Source of the DNA: Oscillospiraceae bacterium
GTDB lineage: Bacteria; Bacillota; Clostridia; Oscillospirales; Oscillospiraceae
Assembly: GCA_021769865.1 (NCBI GenBank)
Contig: JAETSB010000013.1
Location: 1 to 64,000 of the forward strand
Reading direction: 5' to 3'
Length of the DNA: 64,000 nucleotides
The notes beneath the pieces were generated by a model. The model made no database searches and was not told the DNA's origin. It worked only from the letters and a program-made list of their open reading frames with translations. This document shows, piece by piece, positions 7,723 to 18,100 of this stretch; within the stretch, counting starts at the first letter, position 1, and every line of letters begins with the position of its first letter. The position numbers were made by a program, and so were the translations under genes.

Positions 7723-8436
7723 ATGCAAAAGCTGGAGCAGCTCTATGAGGGCAAGGCCAAGAAGGTCTTCAAGACCGACGACCCGAACCTGTACATCGTG
7801 GACTACAAGGACGACGCCACGGCCTTTAACGGGCTGAAAAAAGGCACCATCGTAGGCAAGGGCGTCATCAACAATCAAATGACCAACCGCTTCATGGCGA
7901 AGCTGGAGCAAGCCGGGGTCCCCACCCACTTCGTGGAAGAGCTGAGCGAGCGGGAGACCGTGGTGAAGAAGGTCTCCATCGTCCCCCTGGAGGTCATCAT
8001 CCGCAACCTCTCCGCCGGGTCCTTCGCCAAGCACTACGGCGTGGAGGAGGGCATCGTCTTCGACGCGCCCACCATCGAGTTCTCCTACAAAAACGACGAT
8101 CTGGGGGACCCCCTTCTGAACGAGTACCACGCCCTGGCCCTGAAGCTGGCCACCAGGGAGGAGATCGAGACCATCAAGAAGTACGCCTTCCAGGTCAACG
8201 ACTTTCTCAAGTCCTTCTGGGCCTCCTGCGGCGTGACGCTGGTGGACTTCAAGCTGGAGTTCGGCCGCCTGGAGGATGGGACCATCGTCCTGGCGGACGA
8301 GATCAGCCCCGACACCTGCCGCCTCTGGGACTCCAAGACTCATGAAAAGCTGGACAAGGACCGCTTCCGCCGGGACCTGGGCGGCGTGGAGGACGCCTAC
8401 GCCGAGGTCATGCGCCGGATGAACGAGGCGCTGTAA
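7723..8436 (+). CDS. purC: Phosphoribosylaminoimidazole-succinocarboxamide synthase (SAICAR synthetase)
   Basis: 237 residues, the usual length. It joins aspartate to CAIR using ATP. It shows [15 protein letters not shown] at the N-terminus, [22 protein letters not shown] in the middle and [14 protein letters not shown] with the metal-binding Asp at the C-terminal side. ATG 7723 has GGAGG 8 bases upstream. The last base of its stop (TAATG) is shared with the purF start. Confidence 0.96.
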   Translation: MQKLEQLYEGKAKKVFKTDDPNLYIVDYKDDATAFNGLKKGTIVGKGVINNQMTNRFMAKLEQAGVPTHFVEELSERETVVKKVSIVPLEVIIRNLSAGSFAKHYGVEEGIVFDAPTIEFSYKNDDLGDPLLNEYHALALKLATREEIETIKKYAFQVNDFLKSFWASCGVTLVDFKLEFGRLEDGTIVLADEISPDTCRLWDSKTHEKLDKDRFRRDLGGVEDAYAEVMRRMNEAL

Positions 8437-9854
8437 TGGGCGGTTTTTTTGGCGCGATTTCAAAACGGGACGTGGTGCTGGACGTGTTCTTCGGCACGGA
8501 CTACCACTCCCACCTGGGCACCCGCCGGGGCGGCATGGCCGTCTACGACGGGGCGGGCTTCCACCGGCAGATCCACAACATTGAGAACACCCCCTTCCGC
8601 ACGAAGTTCGAGAAGGACCTGGCGGAGTTCCGGGGCTGCTCCGGCATCGGCTGCATCAGCGACACAGACCCTCAGCCCCTGCTGATGCGCTCCCACCTGG
8701 GGCTGTACGCCATCTCCACCGTGGGGATCATCAACAACGCCGAGGCGCTGGTGGAGCGCTACTTCTCCGACCACGGCCATCAGTTCATGGCTATGAGCAG
8801 CGGCAAGGTCAACGCCACGGAGCTGGTGGCCTCCCTCATCAACCAGAAGGACGACCTGGTGACGGGCATCCGCTACGCCCAGGAGCAGATCGAGGGCTCC
8901 ATGACCATCCTCATCCTCACAACCGAGGGCATCTACGCCGCCCGGGACCGCCTGGGCCGCCTGCCGGTGCTCGTCGGGCAGAACGCCGAGGGTTGCTGCG
9001 TGTCCTTCGAATCTTTCGCCTACCAGAAGCTGGGCTATGAGGACGCCTACGAGCTGGGTCCCCAGGAGATCGTGAAGATCACCCCCGAGGGCTGGGAGAC
9101 CCTCTCTCCCGCCGGGAAGGACATGCGCATCTGCGCCTTCCTCTGGACCTACTACGGCTACCCCAACTCCTGCTACGAGGGGATGAACGTGGAGGTCATG
9201 CGCTGCCGCAACGGCGAGATCATGGCCCGGGACGAGGTCCAGCGGGGCCAATTGCCGAAGGTAGATTACGTGGCGGGAGTCCCGGACTCCGGCGTTCCCC
9301 ACGCCATCGGCTTCGCCAACCGCAGCGGAAAACCCTTCGCCCGGCCCTTTGTGAAGTATACCCCCACCTGGCCCCGGTCCTTCATGCCCGAGAGCCAAAA
9401 TGTGCGGAACCAGGTGGCCAAGATGAAGCAGATCCCCGTCCATGAGTTGATCAAGGGCAAGAAGCTCCTCTTTGTGGACGACTCCATCGTCCGGGGCACT
9501 CAGCTTCGGGAGACGGTGGAATTTCTCTATGAGTCCGGCGCGGAGGAGGTCCACATGCGCTCCGCCTGCCCGCCCATCATGTACGGCTGCAAGTACCTGA
9601 ACTTCTCCCGGAGCAACTCCGACATGGAGCTCCTCAGCCGGAAAACCATCCAGGCCCTGGAGGGGGACGAGGGCCAAAATCACCTGGAGGAGTATGCCGA
9701 CGCCTCCACGGGGCGGGGCCGGTGCATGCTGAAAGCCATCTGCGAGGAGATGGGCTTCGACTCCCTGGGCTATCAATCCCTGGACGGCCTGCTGGAGGCC
9801 ATCGGCATCGACAAAGATAAAATCTGCACCTACTGCTGGACCGGAAAAGAATAA
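8436..9854 (+). CDS. purF: Amidophosphoribosyltransferase-like protein lacking the N-terminal Cys
   Basis: 472 residues. The C-terminal phosphoribosyltransferase half is intact, with the PRPP loop VDDSIVRGTQ at about 347-356 and RSACPPIMYGCKYLNFSRS following. The N-terminal half has the Ntn glutaminase fold (GTDYHSHLGTRRGGMAVYD, then SGIGCISDTDPQPLL). PurF normally begins with Met-Cys-Gly, and the Cys is the nucleophile that releases ammonia from glutamine. Here the start is MGGFFGAIS: codon 2 is GGC (Gly), and no nearby alternative start supplies a Cys. It may use free ammonia or another glutaminase. It is the only PurF-like gene in the operon. Confidence 0.9.
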   Translation: MGGFFGAISKRDVVLDVFFGTDYHSHLGTRRGGMAVYDGAGFHRQIHNIENTPFRTKFEKDLAEFRGCSGIGCISDTDPQPLLMRSHLGLYAISTVGIINNAEALVERYFSDHGHQFMAMSSGKVNATELVASLINQKDDLVTGIRYAQEQIEGSMTILILTTEGIYAARDRLGRLPVLVGQNAEGCCVSFESFAYQKLGYEDAYELGPQEIVKITPEGWETLSPAGKDMRICAFLWTYYGYPNSCYEGMNVEVMRCRNGEIMARDEVQRGQLPKVDYVAGVPDSGVPHAIGFANRSGKPFARPFVKYTPTWPRSFMPESQNVRNQVAKMKQIPVHELIKGKKLLFVDDSIVRGTQLRETVEFLYESGAEEVHMRSACPPIMYGCKYLNFSRSNSDMELLSRKTIQALEGDEGQNHLEEYADASTGRGRCMLKAICEEMGFDSLGYQSLDGLLEAIGIDKDKICTYCWTGKE

Positions 9855-9869
9855 CACAGGAGGTACACC

Positions 9870-10922
9870 ATGGAAAACTCCCATTCCGCCGCCTACGCCG
9901 CCGCCGGCGTGGATATCACCGCCGGTTATGAGGGCGTGCGGCTGATGAAGCCCTTTGTGGAGCGCACCAGGATTCCCGGCGTGGTCTCCGGCATCGGCGG
10001 CTTCGGCGGTCTCTTCGCCCCGGATCTCTCGGGCATGAAAGAGCCTGTCCTGGTCTCCGGCACCGACGGCGTGGGCACCAAGCTGCGCCTGGCCCAGCTG
10101 CTGGATAAGCACGATACCATCGGCGTCGACTGCGTGGCCATGTGCGTCAACGATATCATCTGCTGCGGGGCAAAGCCCCTCTTCTTCCTGGACTACATCG
10201 CCATCGGCAAAAACGAAGCGGTGAAGGTGGCCTCCATCGTCTCCGGCGTGGCAGAGGGCTGCGTCCAGTCCGGCTGCGCCCTGATCGGCGGCGAGACCGC
10301 CGAGCACCCCGGCGTCATGGCCCCGGACGACTACGACATCGCGGGCTTCGCCGTGGGCGTAGTGGACAGGCCGAAGATCATCGACGGCAGCCGCGTCCGG
10401 GAGGGAGACGCGCTCATCGGCCTGACCTCCTCCGGCGTCCACTCCAACGGCTTCTCCCTGGTGCGGAAGGTCTTCGACATGGAAAACGCCGACCTGACCG
10501 CCCCCCTGGCGGAGCTGGCGGGCAAGTCCCTGGGGGAGGTCCTGCTGGCCCCCACGAAACTCTACGTCAAGGCCGTTCAGGCCCTGCTGGAGGGGGGAAT
10601 CGACCTCCACGGCGCCAGTCACATCACCGGCGGCGGCTTCTTCGAGAACGTGCCCCGGATGCTGCCCAAAGGTCTCGGCGTGCGGATTGTACCGAACGTC
10701 ATTCCAAGGCAGCCCATTTTCGACCTGATTCAAAGGCGGGGGAACATCTCGGATCACGACATGTACAACACCTTCAACATGGGCCTTGGCATGGTGCTGG
10801 CGCTGCCTTCGGAGCAGGCAAACCACGCGCTGGAGCTTCTGGCGGCGGCGGGCGAGCCGGACGCCGTCTGCGTCGGCAGCGTGACGAAGGACCCCCGGGG
10901 CGTGGCGTTTGACGGCGTATGA
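9870..10922 (+). CDS. purM: Phosphoribosylformylglycinamidine cyclo-ligase (AIR synthetase)
   Basis: 350 residues, normal for the family. It closes the imidazole ring of FGAM with ATP. Seen are VDITAGYEGVRLMKPFVERT at the start, the ATP-site strand VSGTDGVGTKLRLAQ, VNDIICCGAKPLFFLDY, IGGETAEHPGVM and the HITGGGFFENVPRMLP block. It starts 15 bases after purF with AGGAGG before it and overlaps purN by 4 bases. Confidence 0.97.
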   Translation: MENSHSAAYAAAGVDITAGYEGVRLMKPFVERTRIPGVVSGIGGFGGLFAPDLSGMKEPVLVSGTDGVGTKLRLAQLLDKHDTIGVDCVAMCVNDIICCGAKPLFFLDYIAIGKNEAVKVASIVSGVAEGCVQSGCALIGGETAEHPGVMAPDDYDIAGFAVGVVDRPKIIDGSRVREGDALIGLTSSGVHSNGFSLVRKVFDMENADLTAPLAELAGKSLGEVLLAPTKLYVKAVQALLEGGIDLHGASHITGGGFFENVPRMLPKGLGVRIVPNVIPRQPIFDLIQRRGNISDHDMYNTFNMGLGMVLALPSEQANHALELLAAAGEPDAVCVGSVTKDPRGVAFDGV

Positions 10923-11521
10923 GCAGGGCAAGAATCGCCGTCCTGGTCTCCGGCGGCGGAACAAATCTGGAGGCCCTTCTGAACGCCCAGGAGGCGGGCA
11001 AGATCCCCCACGGCGAGATCGTTGTGGTCCTCTCCAGCGCCCCCGGGGCCTACGCCCTGGAGCGGGCGAACAACCACGGCGTCCCCGGCTTCGCCGTCCC
11101 CCGGAAGGGATGCACCCAGGAGGAATTTGAGGCCGGGCTGGCGGAAAAACTCACCGAGTACCGGACGGACATGATTATCCTGGCGGGCTTCCTCTCCATC
11201 CTCTCCGAGGCGTTTGTAAAACGCTGGCCCGAGCGCATCCTGAACGTCCACCCCGCCTTGATCCCCTCCTTCTGCGGAAAGGGGATGTACGGCCTCAAAG
11301 TCCACGAGGCGGCGCTGGAAAAGGGCGTAAAGGTCACGGGGGCCACGGTGCATCTGGTCAACGAGATTCCCGACGGAGGGCGCATCCTCCTGCAAAAGGC
11401 GGTGGAGGTCCTTCCCGGCGACACGCCGGAGGTTCTCCAGCGCCGGGTGATGGAACAGGCGGAATGGGTGCTGCTGCCCCAGGCGGCGGAACTGGTCGCC
11501 CAGGGCCTGGCCACGGATTGA
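10919..11521 (+). CDS. purN: Phosphoribosylglycinamide formyltransferase
   Basis: 200 residues. It transfers a formyl group from 10-formyl-THF to GAR. It begins IAVLVSGGGTNLEALL. The catalytic Asn and His are in ILNVHPALIPSFCGKGMYG, and the catalytic Asp is in NEIPDGGRIL. The ATGA overlap with purM indicates coupled translation. Confidence 0.96.
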   Translation: MSRARIAVLVSGGGTNLEALLNAQEAGKIPHGEIVVVLSSAPGAYALERANNHGVPGFAVPRKGCTQEEFEAGLAEKLTEYRTDMIILAGFLSILSEAFVKRWPERILNVHPALIPSFCGKGMYGLKVHEAALEKGVKVTGATVHLVNEIPDGGRILLQKAVEVLPGDTPEVLQRRVMEQAEWVLLPQAAELVAQGLATD

Positions 11522-11535
11522 AAGGACGGTTTTTT

Positions 11536-12648
11536 ATGAAGGACTTCTCTCAGCTTCACGACTTCCACCCGCATTCCTCCGGTCTGGAGCGGGATATTCA
11601 GTCCCTGCTGTCCCGCTCCAGAAGAGAGCGGCGGCCCTGTGAGCGGGACGCCTTCCTGGCCCTGCTGGCGGGCGTTCCCGCCCTGCGGAAAACCCCCGGC
11701 CTCCCGGAGGTCAAGGGGACGGACTATTTCACCACCCTGCCCCTCTGCGCTACGGAGGCGGACGCCGCCGCCTGCCGGGCGCATTTGAAGGCGGTCTACG
11801 GCGTCAAGGACAAGGACAGTCTCCTGGACTTCTGCGACCGGCAGTTCCGCTGCCAGGACAACTACCTGGATTTCGAGGCCGTCTGGGAGGGCCGCCCCCT
11901 CTTTGACCCCGCCTCTCTGAACCCCGACGCCGCCGGGTTCTTCCTCCAGGCCCGGGACTTCTCCGCTCAGTTCTATCCCCTGGTAGGGCACCAGGGGTAT
12001 CTCGCCTGGGACGTCAGCGAGCGAATGGGCCACCTCCGGGCGGGGCTGGCCTGCGGCCTGCTGACCCGGGAGGAGTTTGACGAATTGGCGGAGGAGCAGC
12101 TTTTCCAGGCCCAGGCCTTCGGAAGCTGGGAGGAGTACGCCGCCAGCCTGGTCTGCGGCGCGCTGTACTGGGACTTCCGCCAGGGGACCCCTCTGCCGGA
12201 CCTCCAGAAGGCCCAGCGGCTGTGGATGGACCTGGTGCGGGCCCTGCTGGCCAACGACGCCGCCTGGGACAGCGGCTTCTGGTACACGCCCAGGCGGGAA
12301 AAGGAAGTCCGCCTCTGGCCCTCGGAGATGAAGCTGTACCTCCCCGGCTGGGAGGGACCCAACGGCTGCTTTGTCACGGACCGCGTCGCCGTGGACGGCT
12401 GCAAGGTTGGCTGGTGCTACCGGGAGGAGCCGGAGGCCTCCTTCCCCGACAGCGGCTGGCGCTTCTTCTCCGGCGACGAGAGCGAGGAGTATATCGCTGA
12501 CATCGGCCATACGGGAATCTTCGACCTGAACACCGTCTGCAACCTGGACCCGGACGTCGTTCCCCTGCTGACGGCCCCCTATAAGAGCGCCTTCGTCCGG
12601 GAGGACGGGAAATTCCGTCCGGAGCCCTTCGAACTGACAGAGGACTGA
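11536..12648 (+). CDS. DUF1266 - DUF2185 two-domain protein of unknown function
   Basis: 370 residues. The middle (about 130-215: YLAWDVSERMGHLRAGLACG, SWEEYAASLVCGALYW) matches the DUF1266 pattern. The C-terminal part (about 285-365: CFVTDRVAVDGCKVGWCYRE, DSGWRFFSGDESEEY, GIFDLNTVCNLDPDVVPLL) matches DUF2185. Both assignments are from memory of the families. No signal peptide or membrane helix is seen, so it is cytoplasmic. It lies 14 bases after purN and 39 before the purH-like gene, same strand and base usage, so it is a true operon member. DUF2185 is met near polymorphic toxin immunity genes, which does not explain a place in purine synthesis. Confidence 0.75.
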   Translation: MKDFSQLHDFHPHSSGLERDIQSLLSRSRRERRPCERDAFLALLAGVPALRKTPGLPEVKGTDYFTTLPLCATEADAAACRAHLKAVYGVKDKDSLLDFCDRQFRCQDNYLDFEAVWEGRPLFDPASLNPDAAGFFLQARDFSAQFYPLVGHQGYLAWDVSERMGHLRAGLACGLLTREEFDELAEEQLFQAQAFGSWEEYAASLVCGALYWDFRQGTPLPDLQKAQRLWMDLVRALLANDAAWDSGFWYTPRREKEVRLWPSEMKLYLPGWEGPNGCFVTDRVAVDGCKVGWCYREEPEASFPDSGWRFFSGDESEEYIADIGHTGIFDLNTVCNLDPDVVPLLTAPYKSAFVREDGKFRPEPFELTED

Positions 12649-12687
12649 CGCAGAGTCCCACCAACACACATACAAAGGAGCGCGGAC

Positions 12688-13869
12688 ATGAACGAGCTGG
12701 AACTGAAATACGGCTGCAACCCCAACCAGAAGCCCTCCCGCATCTTCATGAAAGACGGCGGGGACCTTCCCTTGACCGTCCTGAACGGCAAACCGGGCTA
12801 TATCAACTTCCTGGACGCCCTGAACTCCTGGCAGCTGGCCCGGGAGCTGAAGGAGGCCACCGGAGGAATTCCCTCCGCCGCCAGCTTTAAGCACGTCTCC
12901 CCCGCCGGGGCCGCCGTGGGCCTGCCCCTCAGCGAGACGGACCGGAAGCTCTACTTTGTGGAGCCGGAGGCGGAGCTCTCCCCCATCGCCTGCGCCTACA
13001 TCCGGGCCCGGGGGGCGGACCGCCTGTGCTCCTACGGCGACTGGGCGGCCCTCTCCGACGTGTGCGACGCCGCCACGGCGAACTACCTCAAGGTCGAGGT
13101 CTCCGACGGGATCATTGCCCCGGGCTACACCGACGAGGCCCTGGAGATTTTAAAGACCAAGAAGAAGGGCGCCTACAACGTGGTCCGGATCGACCCGGCC
13201 TACGCCCCCGCCCCCCAGGAGTACAAGGACGTGTTCGGCGTCACCTTCCAGCAGGGCCGGAATGAGTACAAGATCGGTCCGGACCTTCTCACCAACATCG
13301 TGACCAAAAGCCACGACCTCCCCGACGCGGCGAAAACCGACATGATGGTGGCCCTCATCACCCTGAAATACACCCAGTCCAACTCCGTCTGCTACGTGAA
13401 GGACGGCCAGGCCATCGGCGTGGGGGCGGGCCAGCAGAGCCGCATTCACTGCACCCGCCTGGCGGGCACCAAGGCCGACAACTGGTGGCTCCGGCAGCAC
13501 CCCCAGGTCCTGGCCCTGCCCTTCATCGACGGCATCCGCCGCCCGGACCGGGACAACGCCATCGACGTCTACCTCTCCGACGAGTGGGAGGACCTGCTGG
13601 CGGACGGCGCGTGGCAGGGCGTGTTCAAAGAGCGTCCCCAGCCCCTGACGGCGGAGGAGAAGAAGGCCTGGATCGCCGGGCTCACCGGCGTCACCTGCGG
13701 CTCCGACGCCTTCTTCCCCTTTGGGGACAACGTGGAGCGGGCCCGGAAGAGCGGCGTCCAGTACATCGTCCAGCCCGGCGGGAGCATCCGGGACGACCAC
13801 GTGATTGAGACCGCCGACAAGTACGGCATGACCATGTGCTTCACCGGTATGCGCTTATTCCACCATTGA
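12688..13869 (+). CDS. purH: AICAR formyltransferase (stand-alone, no IMP cyclohydrolase domain)
   Basis: 393 residues. It corresponds to the C-terminal domain of ordinary bifunctional PurH: LKYGCNPNQKPSRIFM, the catalytic Lys-His pair in SAASFKHVSPAGAAVGLPL, TQSNSVCYVKDGQAIGVGAGQQSRIHC, and SDAFFPFGDNVERARKSGV with VQPGGSIRDDHVI. The N-terminal MGS-like IMP cyclohydrolase domain (about 190 residues) is absent from this gene and from the window, so ring closure to IMP needs a separate enzyme elsewhere. ATG 12688 has AAGGAG upstream. Confidence 0.93.
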   Translation: MNELELKYGCNPNQKPSRIFMKDGGDLPLTVLNGKPGYINFLDALNSWQLARELKEATGGIPSAASFKHVSPAGAAVGLPLSETDRKLYFVEPEAELSPIACAYIRARGADRLCSYGDWAALSDVCDAATANYLKVEVSDGIIAPGYTDEALEILKTKKKGAYNVVRIDPAYAPAPQEYKDVFGVTFQQGRNEYKIGPDLLTNIVTKSHDLPDAAKTDMMVALITLKYTQSNSVCYVKDGQAIGVGAGQQSRIHCTRLAGTKADNWWLRQHPQVLALPFIDGIRRPDRDNAIDVYLSDEWEDLLADGAWQGVFKERPQPLTAEEKKAWIAGLTGVTCGSDAFFPFGDNVERARKSGVQYIVQPGGSIRDDHVIETADKYGMTMCFTGMRLFHH

Positions 13870-13880
13870 GGAGGACTTCC

Positions 13881-15170
13881 ATGAATTTACTCGTCGTCGG
13901 CGGCGGAGGCCGCGAGCACGCCATTATCAAAAAGCTGAAAGAGAATCCCCAGGTCGAAACCATCTACGCCCTCCCCGGCAACGGCGGCATCGCCGCAGAC
14001 GCGGTCTGCGTCCCCGAGATCGGGGCCAAGGACATCGAAAAAATCGTGGATTTCGCCAAAACCCACGCCGTGGATTTCGCCGTGGTGGCCCCGGACGATC
14101 CCCTGGCCCTGGGCTGCGTGGACCGGCTCCACGAGGCGGGCGTTCCCTGCTTCGGCCCCAGCGCCAAGGCCGCCCGCATTGAGGCCAGCAAGGTCTTCGC
14201 CAAGAACCTGATGAAGCGATACGGCATCCCCACCGCCCGGTACGAGGTCTTCGACGACCCCGCCAAGGCGCTGGCGTACCTGAGAGAAACCGCCTCCTTC
14301 CCCATCGTCGTCAAGGCCGACGGCCTGGCCCTGGGCAAGGGCGTACTCATCCCCCAGAATTTGGCCGAGGCCGAAGCCGCCGTCAAATCCATCATGGAGG
14401 ACAAGACTTTCGGCGACTCCGGGAACGAGATCGTCGTGGAGGAGTTCCTCACCGGGCCGGAGGTCAGCGTCCTGGCCTTCACCGACGGCAAGTCCATCGT
14501 CCCCATGGTCTCCTCCATGGACCACAAGCGGGCCGGGGACGGCGACACCGGCCTGAACACCGGCGGCATGGGCACTGTGGCCCCCAATCCCTGCTACACG
14601 CCGTCTATCGCGGCGGAATGCATGGAGAAAATTTTTCTCCCCACCCTGTCCGCTATGCGGGTGGAGGGCTGCCCTTTCAAGGGCTGTCTCTACTTCGGCC
14701 TGATGCTCACCCCGGACGGGCCGAAAGTGATTGAGTACAACTGCCGTTTCGGCGACCCGGAGACCCAGGTGGTCCTGCCCCTGCTGAAAACCGACCTGCT
14801 GACCGTCATGCGGGCCGTGGAAAACGAGACCCTGGGGGACCTCCAGGTGGAATGGCACAGCGGCGCCGCCGCCTGCGTCATCCTGGCCTCCGGCGGCTAC
14901 CCCGGCAGCTATGAAACGGGGAAGGAAATCACCCTTCCCCAGGACCTTCCCGCCAACGTCACCGTCTACCACGCCGGGGACAAGCCGGCGAACGGAAAAC
15001 TGGTCACCAGCGGAGGCCGAGTCCTGGGCGTCTCCGCCACGGGCGATACCCTGCAAGCCGCCCTGAGGGACGCCTACGCCGCCGCGGAGCGCATCGGCTT
15101 TGAGGGCAAATACCTGCGGCACGACATTGGACAGCGGGCCCTGCGGGCTCTGGAGGGCGGAACATGGTAA
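13881..15170 (+). CDS. purD: Phosphoribosylamine-glycine ligase (GAR synthetase)
   Basis: 429 residues, an ATP-grasp enzyme joining glycine to phosphoribosylamine. It begins MNLLVVGGGGREHAIIKKL. It has the ATP-grasp motif FPIVVKADGLALGKGV, NTGGMGTVAPNPCYTP and VIEYNCRFGDPETQVVLPLL. ATG 13881 has GAGGAGG upstream; the 15 codons before it are the end of the previous gene region. It overlaps purL by 7 bases. Confidence 0.97.
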   Translation: MNLLVVGGGGREHAIIKKLKENPQVETIYALPGNGGIAADAVCVPEIGAKDIEKIVDFAKTHAVDFAVVAPDDPLALGCVDRLHEAGVPCFGPSAKAARIEASKVFAKNLMKRYGIPTARYEVFDDPAKALAYLRETASFPIVVKADGLALGKGVLIPQNLAEAEAAVKSIMEDKTFGDSGNEIVVEEFLTGPEVSVLAFTDGKSIVPMVSSMDHKRAGDGDTGLNTGGMGTVAPNPCYTPSIAAECMEKIFLPTLSAMRVEGCPFKGCLYFGLMLTPDGPKVIEYNCRFGDPETQVVLPLLKTDLLTVMRAVENETLGDLQVEWHSGAAACVILASGGYPGSYETGKEITLPQDLPANVTVYHAGDKPANGKLVTSGGRVLGVSATGDTLQAALRDAYAAAERIGFEGKYLRHDIGQRALRALEGGTW

Positions 15171-18100
15171 GGCGCGTATACGTGGAAAAGCAACCCGCTC
15201 TCCGGCTGGAGGCCCAGGGCCTTTTGACGGAGCTGCAAACCATCCTGGGCGTCTCCGCCCTCACCGGCCTCCGGCTGGTGAACCGCTACGATATGGAGAA
15301 CATCGCGGACGAGGTCTTCCAAAAGGCCAAGGCCATCGTCTTCTCCGAGCCCCAGGTGGACCTTCTCTACGAAGAGGACTTCCCCGTCCCCCAGGGGCCC
15401 CACACGGTCCTGGCGGTGGAGGCCCTGCCGGGCCAGTTTGACCAGCGGGCGGACTCCTGCGCCCAGTGCGTCCAGCTCATGGCGGGGGTGGACCGCCCTC
15501 TGGTGTCCTACGCCAAAGTCTACCTGCTGGAGGGAACCCTCTCCCCGGCGGACTTGGAAAACATCAAGGGCTATGTCATCAACCCCGTGGAGAGCCGGGA
15601 GGCGGCCCTGGAAAAGCCCATCACTCTGGCCCGCACCCACGCCGCCCCCCAGAAGGTGGAGACCCTCGCCGGCTTCACCGCCATGGACGGGGCGGCCCTG
15701 TCCGCCCTGCTGGAAAAGCTGGGCCTGGCCATGGATCTGGACGATCTGACCTTCCTGCAAGCCTACTTCCGAGACACGGAACACCGGGACCCCACCATCA
15801 CGGAGGTCCGGGTGGTGGACACTTACTGGTCCGACCACTGCCGCCACACCACCTTCTCCACCCACATTGACGGCGCGGAGATTTCCGACCCCGCCGTCAA
15901 GGCCGCCTACGGCCGTTATCAGGAGCTCCGCCGGGAGGTCTACGGCGAGAAAGCCGCGGACCGCCCGGAAACCTTGATGGACGTGGCCACCATCGCGGCC
16001 AAGGCCCTGAAAAAGCGGGGCCTTCTCCTGGAGCTGGATGAGAGCGAGGAGATCAACGCCTGCTCCATCCACGTTCCGGCGGTGGTGGACAGCGAGGCCC
16101 AGGACTGGCTCCTCATGTTCAAGAACGAGACCCACAACCACCCCACGGAGATCGAGCCCTTCGGCGGCGCGGCCACCTGCATCGGCGGCTGCATCCGGGA
16201 CCCCCTGTCCGGCCGGGCCTATGTCCACCAGGCCATGCGTGTCACCGGCTGCGGCGACCCCCGGACCCCTATCGAGCAGACTCTCCCCGGCAAGCTCCCC
16301 CAGCGGAAGCTCTGCCAGACGGCGGCGGCGGGCTACTCCTCCTACGGCAACCAGATCGGCCTGGCCACGGGCCACGTGGCGGAGGTCTACCACCCCGGCT
16401 ACGTCGCCAAGCACCTGGAAGTCGGCGCGGTGGTGGGCGCGGCCCCGGCGGAGAACGTCCGGCGGGAGCGTCCCGCCCCCGGGGACGTGGTGATTCTCCT
16501 GGGGGGCCGCACGGGCCGGGACGGCATCGGCGGGGCCACCGGCTCCTCCAAGAGCCACGACCGGAAATCTCTCCAGACCATGGCCAGCGAGGTCCAGAAG
16601 GGCAACGCCCCGGAGGAGCGGAAGATTCAGCGCCTCTTCCGGGACGGGAAGGTCACCTGCCTTATCAAGCGTTGCAACGACTTCGGCGCGGGCGGCGTAT
16701 CCGTCGCCATCGGCGAGCTGGCGGACGGATTGACCATCGATTTGGACGCGGTACGCAAGAAGTATGACGGCCTGGACGGCACGGAACTTGCCATCTCCGA
16801 GAGCCAGGAACGCATGGCGGTGGTCGTCGCCCCCGAGGACGCAGAGAAATTCATCGCCGCCGCCCGGGCGGAGAACCTGGAGGCGTATCAAGTCGCCGTG
16901 GTGACGGCGGACCCCCGCATGGTCATGCGCTGGCAGGGGGAGACCATCGTGGACCTGAGCCGGGAGTTCCTGAACTCCAACGGCGCGGTGAAGCATGCCC
17001 GGGTCTCCGTCCCTGAAATCCCCCGCCGCCTCCCCGTCGGCGATTCCGGCAGCCTCCGGGAAATTGCCTCCAGCCTGCAAAGCGCCTCCCGCCGGGGACT
17101 GGTGGAGCGGTTTGACTCCACCATCGGCGCGGGCAGCGTCACCATGCCTTACGGAGGCAGATATCAGCGGACCCCCGCCCAGTCCATGGCGGCTCTTCTT
17201 CCGGTCCTGCCGGGCCAGGAGACGGAACAGGCCAGCGTCATGGCCTGGGGCTTCGACCCGGAGGTCATGAGCGAGGACCCCTACACCGGGGCCATGAGCA
17301 GCGTGGTGATTTCTCTTTCCAAGCTGGTCGCCTCCGGCGCGGACTATAAGACCGCCTACCTCACCTTGCAGGAATACTTTGAAAAGCTCCGTCAGGACCC
17401 GGAGCGCTGGGGCAAGCCCCTCGCCGCCCTCCTGGGGGCCATGGACGCCCAGATGGACTTCGGCGCGGCGGCCATCGGCGGCAAGGACTCCATGTCCGGT
17501 TCTTTCCTGGACTTGGACGTGCCCCCGACGCTGATTTCCTTCGCCATCGCCCCCATTCAGGCCGGCGAAGTCCTTACGCCGGAGTTCAAGGAGGCCGGGC
17601 ATCCGGTCTATGCGTTCGGCGGCGGCAATGCGGAAAACCTGAAAGCCGCCTGGGAAGAGTTCCATCAGCTCGTCCAAAGCGGGAAGGTGAAAGCCGCCTG
17701 GGCGGTGGAGCACGGCACGGCGGAGGCGGTCATGAACATGTCTTTTGGCAATCGCATCGGCTTCACCGCCCAGCCCGATATCCCCCACCGCTGGTACGGG
17801 CTGAACCGCGGAACCATCGTGGCGGAGCTGACGGAAGACCTTGACCTCCCCTGCGCCAAGCGCATTGGCATCACCACGGCGGAGCCGGTGATTACCATTT
17901 GTGATGATTCCGCCCCCATCAACGAGCTGTTATCGCTGAACGAGGCGGTTTTGGCGGATGTCTACCCCACCCGCGCCGCTTCAGAGGGTGAGGCCCCCTT
18001 CCTGGACTGCCCCGCCTTCACCCACCCCGCCCCCAAAACGTGCGCCGCGAAGCCCAAGGTCCTGATCCCCGTCTTCCCCGGCACCAACTGCGAGTATGAC

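Noticed and set aside
8460-10964. Very long minus-strand open frames opposite purF-purM, opposite purL (15074-17788) and across 59574-62756
   Set aside because: They are shadow frames from GC-rich third codon positions of real genes; composition is His/Gly/Val-rich without any known domain.
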